Of a stretch of 64,000 bases of DNA, positions 30,031-42,592 are shown piece by piece. Positions within the stretch are counted from its first letter, which is position 1; each line of letters starts with the position of its first letter. Origin of the DNA: Silurus meridionalis (lineage: Eukaryota > Chordata > Actinopteri > Siluriformes > Siluridae); NCBI RefSeq assembly GCF_014805685.1, contig NC_060885.1, positions 12,007,132-12,071,131 of the forward strand, in the 5' to 3' direction. The translations under genes were made by a program, and so were the position numbers. A model generated the notes under the pieces. The model saw only the letters and a list, made by a program, of their open reading frames with translations. It had not been told where the DNA came from and did not search any database.

Positions 30031-30075
30031 CTCTGTGTGTGGTGATTGATTAATATTATTATTATTATTATTGTT

Positions 30076-30112
<37 letters not shown>

Positions 30113-30375
30113 GGAGTAGCTGCAGTAGTAGTATTGTTTTTCCTCTTAAGGTACAGCAGCTAAGATGAATGCAGACTTATAGCTGAATATTATATGAATA
30201 TAATATATAATGAATATAATATATATTATATAAATGAATATAATATATAATGAATAATATAATATGATTATACTGATATATATTATATTCATTATATATT
30301 ATAAATAATATATAATGAATATAATATATAATGCTAAGATGAATGCAGACTTATAGCTGAATAATAATCATCGTC

Positions 30376-30414
<39 letters not shown>

Positions 30415-31959
30415 CATCACAGCTCCAGGGTTACTGGTTTAATAAGCGGTCCTGATTTCATGTTTGTGTCTGTACAGAGTTTAGTATGTTCTCCCAGTGT
30501 TTATTTGAGTTTTCTCGGAGTTCTTCAGTTGATCTGTACTGTGTTTGTACATGCAGGTAGGTAGATTAGGTACACTAATTACCCACATTACACGAAAACT
30601 ATCATCACCAGTAGGTGGCAGAGTAACGTTTAGTAGAGCTCACTGAATTCTCCAACTTTGCACTCCTGGGATTGGGGTCTGCATCCCTGAGGAGGGTGCA
30701 GCAGTTACTGAAGACAAATAACTTATATAAAACATATAGAACTATATATAAAACATGCACACACTCCCCTCCACTTATTTAGGAATGAATACCTGTGCAT
30801 CTGCTCATTTATGCAGTTATCCAAATCATATAGCAACATCACACTGCATTGAACTCTGCTTGAATTTTGCCCACTGTCATCCTAAATCATTGTGTTTTTC
30901 TTTTCTAATCAAAGTTCCTCCGATACAAAATAAGCAGGAAATGTTGACAGTTTTGCTGTTCAACACTGAAGAAAGCAGCAACAGCAGTTAGGATGTGGTT
31001 TCAAACAAGTAAATCACATAATTCTATTTTATTTTGGTGTTATTTCAGTGTTTTAAGTCTTCTGTTCACAATGTGTCACAAGAAACACCAGAATTCTTGA
31101 TATGTATATGTCTAAGTCTTTTAAATGTTGCATGGGATATGTCAGCAAAATGTGAAAGAAGTTATAGAAAGAACATTATGGTTATTATTCTGTACAAAAT
31201 ACTGGTGAAAATGGTTAAATACTATGCACTTTTTTTTTACTGAGTATTTTTTCTGTAATATTCTTAATATCTGAAAAATAGCAATACTGTTACTTACTAA
31301 ACCTTGTTTTATAAACCTGACAGGTATGTGAGCTGCTGAGAAGTAAACTTAAGGACGCAAACACCAGCGACATTTGTAAGCGGTTTGCCCGTAAACTTTA
31401 CGAGGAACAGTTTGACCCATCTGCAGGCATAACCATAGATGACGTTCGGATAAATCACTGGCATGAGGCCCTGCAGGAAGCCGAAGGTGTGGATTGTGGC
31501 CGTGCTCTGGCCTCAGATTGCTACTACACATGGAAAACCACCCGTCTTCAGGCTCTAGCATTAACTCCTGAAGTTTTCGCTCTGCTGCAAGAGTTAAAGC
31601 GCTCATACAAACTGCTGCTGTTGACTAACGGTGAAGCCCAGACACAGCGGGAGAAGTTGGAGGCGCTGAGATGTGAGGGACTCTTTAGTGCTCTGGTGGT
31701 GGCAGGAGACTATTCTGAGCAGAAGCCTGCAGTTTCCATTTTCACACACTGTTTCGAGCTACTCGGAGTAAAGCCACAAGACTGCATCATGGTGGGCGAT
31801 TCACTGGATACCGATATCCAGGGTGGGTTTAACGCAGGGGTTCGTGCTACAGTGTGGATTAGCAAGAACGCAGATGCTCTTCCACAGAATTGTGTGACTC
31901 CTGATTACACCATTCCCTCAGTGCTCGAGTTGCCTGGTGTTTTAGCGAAGCTGAAATGA
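29536..31959 (+). CDS. nanp: N-acylneuraminate-9-phosphatase (NANP)
   Basis: NANP removes phosphate from N-acetylneuraminate-9-phosphate, the last step of cytosolic sialic acid synthesis. Two coding exons, 29536-29625 and 31324-31959, joined by a phase-0 GT-AG intron, give 241 aa (human about 248). It is a haloacid-dehalogenase-type phosphatase. Motif I is DLDNT at residues 12-16, with D12 the expected nucleophile and D14 the acid/base. Motif II is TNG at 131-133, motif III is K164, and motif IV is GDSLDTD at 188-194; all are intact. The residues between motifs I and II form the cap region. The start lies at the only in-frame ATG before motif I. The second exon contains an internal ATG at 31489 that would remove motif I, so it is not the start. 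The intron carries (TA)n, (ATT)n and (AAT)n repeats and a 174-base duplication. It is tail-to-tail with POLR1B. Confidence 0.97.
29950..30029. repeat. (TA)n-rich microsatellite in the NANP intron
   Basis: Imperfect, then perfect TA repeat. Confidence 0.9.
30053..30112. repeat. (ATT)n(AAT)n trinucleotide repeat in the NANP intron
   Basis: Several ATT units turn into a longer AAT/ATA run. Confidence 0.9.
30159..30414. repeat. 174-base local duplication plus (AAT)n in the NANP intron
   Basis: GCTAAGATGAATGCAGACTT occurs at 30159 and again at 30333, followed in both by ATAGCTGAAT. The sequence between consists of imperfect AATATAATATAATG units, and the second copy is followed by an (AAT)n tract at 30377-30413. 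Confidence 0.85.
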
Positions 31960-32257
31960 TATTTTTTAAAGCTACAGTATGGCAGTTATTTAAAACTAAA
32001 CAATTTTAAGCATGTCATTTTGCATACCTACTTTCACTTATTAAAAATTATACATTTAATATATATATATATATAAAATGTGTAAGTTGTAAGACACTGA
32101 TTTTTTTTTCACATGGGTTTTTTTTTTTCAATACTTTTATTGTAATAATACAGAGGTTTGGGTGATGTGACTTTCATATCATTATATGAAACATTATAGA
32201 GATCAACAAAAATGGCGATGGTAATAGATTAGCAGGTGATTTTGAGGTCTTCTTTTT

Positions 32258-32274
32258 AATAAAAGAACTTTATT
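32258..32274. promoter_or_regulatory. Candidate poly(A) signals for the converging NANP and POLR1B transcripts
   Basis: AATAAA on the plus strand at 32258-32263 lies about 300 bases after the NANP stop. AATAAA on the minus strand (32269-32274) lies about 445 bases after the POLR1B stop. If both are used, the two 3' UTRs would end within, or overlap by, a few bases of each other. Other weaker signals exist, for example ATTAAA near 32041. Confidence 0.4.
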
Positions 32275-32717
32275 TCTCGACCTAACTTTTTCCTCATAGC
32301 AGTCATATTGTGTTGCATATTGTAGAATGAGGTACAGTCTTCAAATACATATCATATTTACCATATTAACCACCTGCAAACAGAAATATACAGCAGGGTT
32401 TCTAGATAAGTGATTCGGCAAAACCGATGTCCACATGACTCTGGGGTCACTGGTAGGTGCTAATGCCATCTTGTAATAGCAGTCTTTTTTCTTATTTCTT
32501 TTCTATTTTTGTGCAAAAGGGGGAAAAAAAAACCCTCAGGCACTTTGATGTGTTTAAGTTCTGAATGTTAAACAATTTAAGGGGGGAAAAAAGCATCTTT
32601 AACAGTGTCTCTATATAAAAATAACCAACATTGATGAGTACATTGTCTTCTCAAAACAATGCTCTGAAAATAGGATGCATGAGAATAAGAATCGGTGCTG
32701 CATGTTGAAATACAGGT

Positions 32718-35700
32718 CTACTTCACATCTAGTTTAATTTTAATGTTCATTGCCGCCAGTTCAGCCACGAAATAGCGGAACACATAGGGGACAGCCACTG
32801 TTTCAATGGCGTCGCTCTTCTTGCACAGTGTGCAGATAGTGTTCCGATGGCGTGTGGTTGACCAGTGCGGGGGTGGCTTCTCAAGCAGTGGAGACAGCAA
32901 ACTGCCACAGTGCACACACACCTGAGCCACAGATCGATCCGAGCAGTTAAACAGCCGATCGTGGAGCAGGAAGGACGAACCGTGAGCCAGCAGGGCATCT
33001 CGCTCCATCTCTCCGAACCGGATGCCACCTTGCACGTTCCTCCCTCCGAGTGGCTGATTGGTCACTTTGTCCCTCGCTCCTGTCGTCCTGACCTGGAACT
33101 TGTCAGAGACCATGTGGCGCAGGCGCTGGTAATAAACCACACCCACAAAGATATCTGCCTCCAGCTCCAGTCCGCTCAGACCTGAATAAAGGCGCTCAGT
33201 GCCGTAATAATTGTAACCTGCCGCCTTCAGCATGGTGCCGAAGTGCTCAAGGGCCGAGTTTTTCTCCGAAAAGGTGAATGGGGTGGCATCGTGGCACAAG
33301 CCGTGCAGCGCTGCAGATTTGCCTGCCATGCTTTCGATCAGCATGCCGATGGTCATACGTGATGGAAAACCATGGGGGTTGAACAGGATGTCAGGGGTCA
33401 TGCCACTCTCGCTGAAAGGCATGTCTTCTGCTGGCCACAGGCGACTTAGGATACCCTTCTGACCATGCCTGCTGGCAAACTTGTCTCCGATCGTGGGGTT
33501 GCGTGGTACTCGCATAGTAATGCATACACGCTTAAAGCGCCCTGATCCTGCTTCATTGCTGCATGCTTTGATGTTGTCTATCACACAGCTCTCCTGACTC
33601 CTGAGAGAAACAGACAGTAGTAGGGATTAAATCGTTTTTTTAAATGTAAATTTTCAAAGCCACTGTACTGGTATTTTAACTGTATAAACGATTTTAATTC
33701 AGAGTAATCAGTAGCGAGAACGTACTTATAAAAGATAACATGGCTCTGGCCTGTGTTGAGGTTGATGTAGCTGTAAAAAGGGTCTCCATAATTCAGCTTG
33801 GTTCCGATAGGCGGTAATCCATCTGCATCCAACCTGCCAGACACTTTAGGGTCATCTGGTTTAGACCCAAACACCACACCTTCCTCAGCTTTTACCTTTT
33901 CCGACAGGTCCACTATCTCAGTCTTATAAACAGAGCCATGGGCAAAACCACGCTCCCAGGACGACTTGTTCACGATCTGGACAAGAAATGTTAATTAACC
34001 ATGTGGCACACTTATGACATAAGTCATGCTTTCCATGTTTAATAATTAAAGACAAACCAATGCTGACCATGGCATCTTCCATATCGTAGCCTGTATAGGA
34101 GATCACGGCAACTATAGCATTTGTTCCAATGGGGTAGTTGTCTATGTTGTAGTGGTCATACATGACAGGACGGACCAGAGGACTCTGGGGGGTCTGTAAG
34201 CGGTATAACTTATTATCCGAGCGGTCCCGATAAGAGTGCAGAGGGAAACCCATAGTCTGTTTACCTGTATACCACAAGCCAAAAGAAAAAAAAAAAGTTA
34301 TTAAATATAGTAAATGTATCTAAAGCATACTTTTCTTTTTTATAATAATAGGGAATGCCTAAAATTATCAGTAAATCCAACTTTGGAAGCTGAATCTAGT
34401 ACACCTGGCATGGTAGAGCAACCTTACCCATCTGGCACTGGTACATATTCCTAGGACTCTGGTTATGGTCCGAGAAGGGGATGAAACTGGCCACCACACT
34501 GAGCATGCTGTGAGGGAACAACTCCTGATGGGTGGTGACACCATGCTCTATCTCGTCTTCAAATATCCCCACATTAAGGTAGAGCTAAAACACAAAGCAA
34601 AAATACTGGCTTAATGCCCCATTCTTCCATTGTAAATGTTATACACCAACACACTAGTTATGTCATAACGCTGTTAAATGCTCCATTCTGATTGGTCAGA
34701 AGGCATCAATTTACTTTTTATAACAGAAACCCTGACAAGAGATGGCTCCATACAAAGCACTGGTTAATATAAATGAGCACGTTCTAAAATGTTGCCATTT
34801 CTATGACGATCTGCTACATAAAAAGAAATGAAACAAAAGCGCAACAGTTTAAAAATTAATACAGTAAAGCATTATGTAAGGAGACATTTATTTAACATTA
34901 AGGATTCTCCAGCATCTCAACGTTTTCAAAAGAGAGCATCTTTAAGAGTTTTGACAGTTCCAAGTAAACTGACAAGCTGCATTTGTTTTCTAATGAACTA
35001 TTGCTAAAGAGCCTCGCTCCAAAGAACTAGCTTGTTTTGACAATAGGTAACAAACAAATTCTATAAATGGATGCAAATTATAAAATCAATTGCTGTGGTT
35101 TAATAAGATTCGGGACATGCCATACACGAATGTGGCAACAGTAATTCCATTTAACATCACACCACCCTGTCATTGATTATCTTCCTATACCAGCGCACTC
35201 CTGTTATTCCTTGCTGGTACTTGGTGGATTAACAGTGGTAGTAAAAGTCAGTAATGAATATCATGACATAAAACTGATGATGCATTATAAATCATGTGAG
35301 TTTGACAGTATGGTGTTGGACCTGTTCAAAGGTGCCAATAAGCTCCTCTTTCCCAAGGGTGAGGTTGCGGACTGGTCGCATCATCCGGCATGGCGTAGTG
35401 AACAGGTACAGGCTTGGGTACAAGCTTGCTTTACCTGTTTGAGGAACTAGAACAATTTCTGTCCAAGGAGGAATCTTTTTCTCCCTCATCACCTGTAAGA
35501 GGAGGAAACAATGTGTTTGACAATAAAATTAGAAGGGTGAACTAACTTACTTTATCTCAATATTTCAGTCACAATTTTCACAAATCTGTATTTCCACATA
35601 AAATAAGCACTGTATTAAAATGTATGCAATGTTAGGTTCATTTAAAAATGAAGCAAAACGTTGAAAAGCCACAAACATAAAAAAAAATTATAATAATCTA

Positions 35701-38700
35701 GATTCTATAAAGATGTAATCTGGCCATGCATTCATCCATAAATTTCCATAATGTGTCAAAGACCCCCCAAAAGTTTGATGATAATAGCAATAATAATAAT
35801 AATTATAATAATAATAATGTTTCAGTGAGGATGATTGTATGATGTCAGTGGTTGCAAAAAAAAAAAAAAAAACTTTGTGCAAGTGGTACAAACCTTGAAC
35901 TTGCGGAGAGATTCAACCAATGAGGGTGCAAGATCTTTCTCAACCCAGCCAATCATGTTGCCGTCCAGTATGACAGGGTAGCAACAGGAGTATGGCTGAC
36001 CAGGAGTTCCGTCCACTGGAGTCACACCTGCCAAAGAGAAAAGCTCTTGACCTTTAATGAACTAAAAGAAATTGTATATAATAAGAAAAGGATCTACTCA
36101 ATCAATTTATTGTTAATGACCTATTACTGTTGATTACCTAGTGAGCAGAGAAGGGCAGGGAGCACTGTAGTAGAGTGAACAGGAGCCACAATCTCGCAGT
36201 GGACCGTGAGGTGGTTCATCAGACCACATGGTGTTCCGTCAGGTGTATGCACAGGACACAGAAAGCCCCAGGACTCAGGTAACAACTTTCTCACTGCTGT
36301 GGTCCTCATCTTGGCAAATGCTGCTCCTCTGTGCACACACCGGAAGTGGGACAAATAGCGAATGAAGTTGAGCTTGTCAGCCACAACACATAAACCACTG
36401 GACTGCAGCATACCCAGACCTGAGAGACAGAGAGACATTTTAATCAGCATAAGGTGTAGCTCAACAAATCCAAGCTTCAGCTTTTGGTTGTTATGCCACG
36501 ATACCCGTTTTGGAGACGAGGTTGCCTGTAGCTAGCAGGTACTCAAAGGCTCTGGTGAGATCAGTGCCCATATTGAGAACTTTAGTCAGGTTATCGGCAG
36601 TCAGTACACCGACTCGCTGGCCCCTCTTATCCAAGGCCAGTTTTACAGACACCAGCCAGGCCGTCAATTTCTCCTGAAAAATATATACAGAAAAACTTTA
36701 CTTTATTAGAAGCGTGTACCAGTTGTAATAGGTAAAATCATTTGCTGAGAGAACAATCATGTCTAATTTCATATAAGCATCCCTATATTGTAGTAATATA
36801 CCATTTTACATGGGTTTTACACCAGTCAGCCATGAACTAAAAGGATAAACAGACAAAAATCACAGAAAATGTTTAAATGCTGACGTGGCCAGTCTAACAC
36901 TTTCCACTTTCATGCTGTACTATGATGTTCCTCTTGGTTAGATGACTTTCGCTGGAAATTAGCCGAATGTTTTTGTAGATGTCAGAAATTTATTCTGCTC
37001 CTACCAGCACGAGTTGCATCATTCATAAAGGTTAGTTAACTTATTTCATAAGCATCCATGCAAGCTCAAGCTATCACACGACCTCCAGTATGCTGATGAG
37101 CTTTCATGCTTTGGATCCTAAACCGATCTCTTCTTTCTCTATAATATTCTATTTTAATCAATTTAATTAAGGTAAAAAAAAATTCCAGAACCTTTGTAGT
37201 TCATCTTTGCATTTCTTTGCAAATTGGTTTGCATCTTGTGGTATGACCACTATATTTATAATCGCAAAATCTCATTCAGCTGAACACCACTGCTGGGGAC
37301 CGATCAAGCTCACCTTTAGAAACATTAGATAAAGCTGTCCAGGTGTGAGCACCTCCTGACACATTAGACTGTCTGGATTCTCCTCCATACACTCCTGTTT
37401 GGCAAAGGCAAACAGCTTTCGTGTCATCAGACAAAGCATGTAGAACTTCTCAGTGTCAGACTTCAGGTGAATGCACAGACACTCACTGTGGACAAAAGGG
37501 GTAAAAAATGTTTAGACACTACAAATACATGAACTTATAACAATAAAAACAAAAAAAAAAAGCAACTTATCGTTATTGTTAGTTTGCCATGACTAACAAT
37601 TCAATTCTACAAAATGAACTTACTCCAGGAGAAATTTAGCACACTGCTCATTTGTGTACCACTCTGGCAAGTTCAGCTTCACCCGAAAGCGTTCTCCCAA
37701 ATAGTCGAGCACCTTCACTCTGGTAGTGCAGCCCTCCTCCATCACCAAGCGCAGCATCTCCGACACACAGCTCTTGAAGAAGGAGTTTTCCTCTCTGCCC
37801 TTTATCAGCTCCTGGTAGATCTGGTAGTCTGAGAAATCCACTAGGGCCTGGACACCATATATAAATATATTGAACATCATCATACAAAGAAATAAAAAAG
37901 AATCCAATGAGTGGTCACTTTCGGTACTCTCATTACTAAAAATATGACATGGATCTAAGGGAAGTAATACTGTAATGCTTACATTACATGCTACTTTATT
38001 TTCCATTTTAAATCTATCTATATGGTTCACATTCATAAAAATGCACCAGAAGCTAAATCAGATCTCTTACTTTGACCTAGTAATGTAAACATAGCCTATG
38101 CTTAATAAGCAGTGTAGCAATCAGCATTACCTTAAGAGCAAAGCCCAGGGGAAGGAAAAACAGCTCTTTATTATAAATGAAGTTGAGCATGACTGTTCCA
38201 TTGTCCAGGTAGTGAAGGTTCATGTTAATGGATGTATGTTCCTCCCTGACGCAATGCACTGAAATTCCTGAAAACACAGAGATTGCATTTGTGAAATGCA
38301 ACAAAAAGGTTGAATATATTGATACAATCAACAAAAAAAAAACTATTTGAAACCAGGTGACACCTAACAGTTATTACAGAAAAAAAAAGAGAAAATGGAA
38401 GGACAAATACAACTGTTAAGAGGATATGGAAGAGTTTTCTGGAAAGGCAAAGGAATGGTTATTAAAGAAAATATATCACATTCAAAAAACTTTACTTAAT
38501 TTTTACTATAAATATTTTTGCATTTACAATAGGACCATTTTGCTACTTTAAAGCACCTGTTAAACACCCAAAGCATTGTGGTATAAATAACATACATGTC
38601 ATTTGATCAAAGGAACGCAAACTTTTGCATTCATATCCATGACAGCACATCGTTACAACTCACCGTACTGAGTGTAGCCTTGACCACGGCTTTTAAATTT

Positions 38701-40531
38701 TGGTCTTGACAAGGCGATAGGGTAGTTCCTCCTTGGCATGATGAGCAGGCGGATCACTTTCTCAATACCATTCACTATGAAGTAGCCACCCATTTCCTAC
38801 AGGACAGAAGTGGAAAAAAGATGAAAGAATCATTAGAAAGAAAATGAAATTTTCTCCAGGAACTGCACTACTGGTTTTATTATTTTTTTTTACCTCTGCT
38901 TCTTCATGGTGCTCTATCAACTCTTTCGGTGAGAGGCCATGAAGATTACACAGTTTGGACTTCACCATGATGGGCACCTGTCCCATTGACTGCTTAATGA
39001 TTCCTTTAGGCACCCCATTGACTGACCAACTAACATCTGCCTGTGCACAGAAACACAAAATAAAGTAAAATAAAGAACATGTTTGCTGAGATATTTGGGT
39101 TTATTGCGCAAACGTCAATCCGTCCTACCACTAGCTTTCCTCTGTACGTGCACCTCCTTCCTCTACACTCAGCAGGATACACACAGAGTTCCTTGCAGAT
39201 TCCTCCTTTGGTCACAGCGGGTTTCTGGATTGTAGCTTCCACAAATGATAGGCTGATTCTGTCTCCCTTGAACAGGAACTCCATAGGAGGAATGGCCTGA
39301 AGATGATTAAACATGAAGCAATGTAATGCCATTAATTCAATTTAATTTAATTCATTTTTATTGTATAGCATTTTAACAATGAATTGCCTCAAAGCGGCTT
39401 CACACAGATAATGTGGTGATAAAAATGAAAAAGATGTTCTTTATAAGTGTAAGTTTGTCCCCTATTAACTAAATATAAATAAAATAAATATATATATATA
39501 TATATTATGTATTTCTCTCCAACTTTTTAAATGATTACAGTAAAAATAAACATGTTACAAAGTTTTAATCCCAAGACTTTCTGTAGTGGAATGTAACAAA
39601 TACCTATAGGTGTTACAAACTACTGACACTGGAGACTCCTTCCATAATGTCAAATATACATTTCCACACAGAATGCTTCACCATATCAACAACTACACGG
39701 AGTTCATGTGGAGCTTCTGCTATAATCTATGTAAACACTTACTACAGAAATAACATTAGAAAAGTGAATTAATCCATAACACTACTGACAGAGCTGCTGC
39801 TACACAACATTAGTCTACACCTTGAGATGCATTTTGTGAACCCAGAATTCAACCTCGTTGTGGTATGTGGTACTTATATTTATTTTGATATATCAAGTGT
39901 TGTTCAACAGTAATACAGCCTCAAGATTTTGCAGATGGCCTCACAGCACCAAACACGATTAACTGGAGATCTATTAGTACTGTAGGTTATTAGCAGTTAA
40001 AATATGATGTTGCCTTTGTTTAGTCCTTTAATAAATCTGACAATATATAGTGGAAATATGATGTAAACATTCAAAGAGCATGCAGACTGTAACTTCATTA
40101 CTGCATTTAGGAGTTGTGTAGAGCAATATTAGGAAACTTTAAGAAGCCTTAAGGTGCGTTCCAGCACAGATTTGAACATACATTCAGGGTTGAGAATAAA
40201 CAAACAAATGTAAAGCAGTACAATGTGCGTTTGCGTGTAACTCGTTGACTTTCAGGTATAATACAATATGAATATCGTGTCATGATAAAGCTGTTCATTA
40301 TGACAGTAATGCTGATGGAACTGCTCCACGTGAGCCTCGGCGAAGAGCACTGACCTGAATCACTCTGCATAGTCCATCAGTAACCGCTTGATCAAACGAC
40401 TCGATGTGCGCTTTCACCAGATCTTGCACGGCTTCATGCTGGCTTTCTTTTGGAAACCCAAATCCGACCTCGGTGAGGTGTTTTAGGCTCGGAGCAGTGG
40501 CTAAACCACTCCACTTACAAGAGTAATCCAT
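32718..40531 (-). CDS. polr1b: DNA-directed RNA polymerase I subunit RPA2 (POLR1B)
   Basis: Second-largest subunit of nucleolar RNA polymerase I, which transcribes the large rRNA precursor. With RPA1 it forms the active-site cleft. Fifteen coding exons (minus strand, in order): 40355-40531, 39129-39296, 38894-39040, 38664-38796, 38131-38267, 37624-37847, 37314-37485, 36505-36673, 36138-36419, 35894-36027, 35322-35492, 34428-34584, 34068-34264, 33726-33976, 32718-33600. All introns are GT-AG and phases close to 3402 bases, 1133 aa (human 1135). Landmarks are [14 protein letters not shown] in exon 2, [17 protein letters not shown] in exon 5, [20 protein letters not shown] in exon 9, [12 protein letters not shown] at residues 878-889, and a C-terminal zinc site C1068/C1071...C1096/C1099. 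No frame damage is seen. The introns hold a MITE-like repeat (about 34640-35215) and an R1 scrap, but no nested gene. Confidence 0.97.
34640..35215. repeat. MITE-like repeat in a POLR1B intron
   Basis: ATTCTGATTGGTCAGAAGGC with a following TATAACAGAAACCCTGACA at the left, and ATTGATTATCTTCCTATACC with ACTCCTGTTATTCCTTGCTG at the right, are blocks I recognise from a common fish non-autonomous DNA transposon. The exact ends and target duplication were not resolved. A short (AAT)n tract also lies in the next intron (about 35780-35820). Confidence 0.4.
39335..39470 (+). repeat. Repeat R1, short piece in a POLR1B intron
   Basis: TTCATTTTTATTGTATAGCA through CACAGATAATGTGGTGAT to AAGTTTGTCCC matches the left end of repeat R1 (4741-4860) nearly base for base. 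Confidence 0.75.
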
Positions 40532-40640
40532 ATTCGCATGCTCTTCTCACATGTGTTACTGAGCGCAATGTGGGAAGTTGGCCCACACGCAACTTCCGCC
40601 CGCGTTCACCCATATATTTCAAAATATAAGCTCGAACAGT
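40532..40640 (-). promoter_or_regulatory. Probable POLR1B promoter and 5' UTR
   Basis: Immediately upstream of the POLR1B start codon is a locally CpG-containing, higher-GC stretch with CGCAACTTCCGCCCGCG (plus-strand reading, about 40588-40604), which includes an ETS-type site, and a second GGAAGTTG nearby. There is no TATA box. Confidence 0.45.
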
Positions 40641-40689
40641 GGCATTACGTTATTTTTGTCAAAGGTATTAGGCAAAATAGTAATAACAA

Positions 40690-40788
40690 AAAAAAAAAAA
40701 ATTATATATATATTTATATATATTTATATATTAATAATAATAATAATTTATATATTTATTATTATTTTTTTATGTATAATAATTAATA

Positions 40789-40839
<51 letters not shown>
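40690..40839. repeat. AT-rich low-complexity block ending in (TA)n
   Basis: An A run, then TATTTA/ATAATA units, then about 22 TA units (40795-40839). It directly adjoins the RTE tail at 40848. Confidence 0.9.
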
Positions 40840-40845
<6 letters not shown>

Positions 40846-40847
40846 AC

Positions 40848-40920
40848 TTTCTTTCGGCTTCTCCCATTAGTGGTCGCCACAGCGGATCATCCACATGTTT
40901 GATTTGGCACGTTTTTTACG
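40848..40920 (-). mobile_element. RTE LINE 3' tail, very short
   Basis: CTTTCGGCTTCTCCCATTAG followed by GGTCGCCACAGCGGATCATC is the same 3' end found at 45295 and 62886 (minus strand). Only about 70 bases survive. Confidence 0.75.
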
Positions 40921-41680
40921 CTGGTGTTGCCAGGAGAAAGCCTCTTCTTCCGAAAAAACGAGTGCAGCACAGCATACGTTTGCAAAGTTGCATTTGAACA
41001 AACCACAAGCCTTTGGGAACAATGTCCTTTGGACTTGATACCAATGTGGAGATGTTCGGTTATAATTCACATCCCCACCTTGGCAAAAACCAAACACAGC
41101 ATATCAGCACAAACCCCTCATACCACCTGTCAAGCATAGTGGAGGAGGGGTGATGATTTGCAGCCACAACACCTGGGCAGACCTTGCAGACTGTGAGTTG
41201 GCAACATGTACAAAGTATTCTAAAATGTAATATGAGGCCAATTCTCCAACAGCTAAAGTTTGGCTTCAACAGATAAAGTTGCACAATAATACCAAGCAGA
41301 CCAGCAAAGTTACAACAGAAAGCCTGGAAATAAACAGAGTCAAGGTGTTGTAATGACTCAGTCAAAGTCCAGACCTCAACTTGACTGAAATGCTGTGGCA
41401 ATACTTTAGGAGAGCTGTGCATTAACAAATGAGTGAGCCAAAATTCCTCCACAATGATATGAGACCTATAAAGTCATAAAGAACACGATTACTTCACGTT
41501 ATTGCTGCTAAAGGTGGTTCTACAAGCGTTTTGTTCAAAGTGTACATGATTTCATACAAGCTTCCTCATTTTGGCATTTACTTTGTAACATGTCAGGGGT
41601 TGTTGATCTAAGGTTGTATTTACTTAATTCCAATACCGGTTAAGGACCAGATATTTTTTGTTATGCCCTGATGTCCTGAA
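40920..41680 (+). mobile_element. Tc1-like transposon, decayed
   Basis: Plus-strand nucleotide blocks correspond to a fish Tc1-like transposase: a region around GTGGAGATGTTCGG (before the second catalytic region), GTCAAGCATAGTGGAGGAGG (VKHGGG-like), and GACTCAGTCAAAGTCCAGAC with CAACTTGACTGAAATGCTGT (the SQSPDLNPIEML block holding the last catalytic region). These are followed by AAAGGTGGTTCTACAAGC and the 3' flank. Frameshifts and stops are many, and the 5' end is replaced by the RTE tail. Confidence 0.8.
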
Positions 41681-41772
41681 AGAATTCAGAGAGAGTGTAC
41701 TTTCTTTTTCACACGACAGTATGTTATTAGCATACTGCATTTGTTATAACTGTTACAGATCTACAGAAATAT

Positions 41773-41773
<1 letters not shown>

Positions 41774-41813
<40 letters not shown>
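41774..41813. repeat. (GA)n microsatellite
   Basis: About 20 GA units. Confidence 0.95.
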
Positions 41814-41818
<5 letters not shown>

Positions 41819-42039
41819 AGACAATGACTGAAAGTCCATTTAACAGATAAACTTAGTTGCTTTTTCTATTAAGGGGAACCTAGAAACCAGGATTATAGCA
41901 CGATTAGTTCACTTTACAGCATTAGATAAAAAAAAAAAAAGTGATATTTTGATAGAATGGTGCAATATAATGTATATAATGGTACATACATACAGTAATT
42001 AATATATAATTTCCAAAATATCTATAAATATCTAAACTA

Positions 42040-42470
42040 CTGAAAGAAGTGTTACATACAGCCAGTAAGCCTCTTTTGAATATTATTAACTCCTCACTGT
42101 CTTCAGGTCACATCCCTAAACCTCTCAAGTAGGCAGTTTTAAACCCCTCATTAACAAACCTCATTTGGATCCAAACACACTATCAAATTATAGACCCATT
42201 TCAAATCTCCCATTTATGTCTAAGATTTTAGAAAAGATTGTGTCTGCCCAGTTATGTTCCTACTTACAAGAGAACAATATCTTTGAAGAGTTTCAGTCAG
42301 GTATCAGGCCCCATCATTGCACAGAAACTGCTCTAGTTAAAATCACTAATGACCTGTTTTTAGCTTCAGACCAAGGCTACATCTCTCTGTTAGTTTTGCT
42401 GGATCTTATTGCTGCATTCGACACTATAGATCATGATCTTCTTAAACGAACACATTCAGTATATTAAGTC
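42040..42470 (+). mobile_element. L2-clade LINE, reverse transcriptase fragment
   Basis: The plus strand encodes an RT N-terminal and finger region: [20 protein letters not shown], then [20 protein letters not shown] and [19 protein letters not shown]. This is the L2-type block from motif 0 to motif A, with the motif A aspartate in LDLIAAFD. The upstream part is out of frame and the element stops just after motif A, where retroviral LTR sequence begins. Confidence 0.85.
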
Positions 42471-42480
42471 ACAAATATAC

Positions 42481-42592
42481 TGGGTCTATTTGGTAACCAT
42501 GAAGGTCTGAACCTTAGCAATGTGTGTGTATGTATCAGAAAATGAGAACCTAATGTTCAGAGCAAAGATTGTATTCAAAACACATATGTACA
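42481..42592 (-). repeat. Endogenous retrovirus 3' LTR, outer part (interrupted)
   Basis: About 42508-42592 matches about 49978-50076 almost base for base (for example GAACCTAATGTTCAGAGCAA in both). The match resumes at 48006-48026 after the 5.4-kb transposon. The exact outer edge is uncertain. A TG at 42481 preceded by ATAC fits an LTR edge, because ATAC also follows the other LTR at 50092. Confidence 0.6.
42587..42592. repeat. Left target-site duplication of the 5.4-kb element
   Basis: TGTACA here and at 48006-48011. The unoccupied homologous site at 50071-50076 has a single copy. Because TGTACA is palindromic, a 4-base (GTAC) or 2-base (TA) duplication with slightly longer inverted repeats fits equally well. 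Confidence 0.8.

Noticed and set aside
31489..31959. Possible independent 156-aa gene
   Set aside because: It is the 3' part of NANP exon 2. The frame is open upstream to a splice acceptor at 31323, and the catalytic motif I lies in exon 1.
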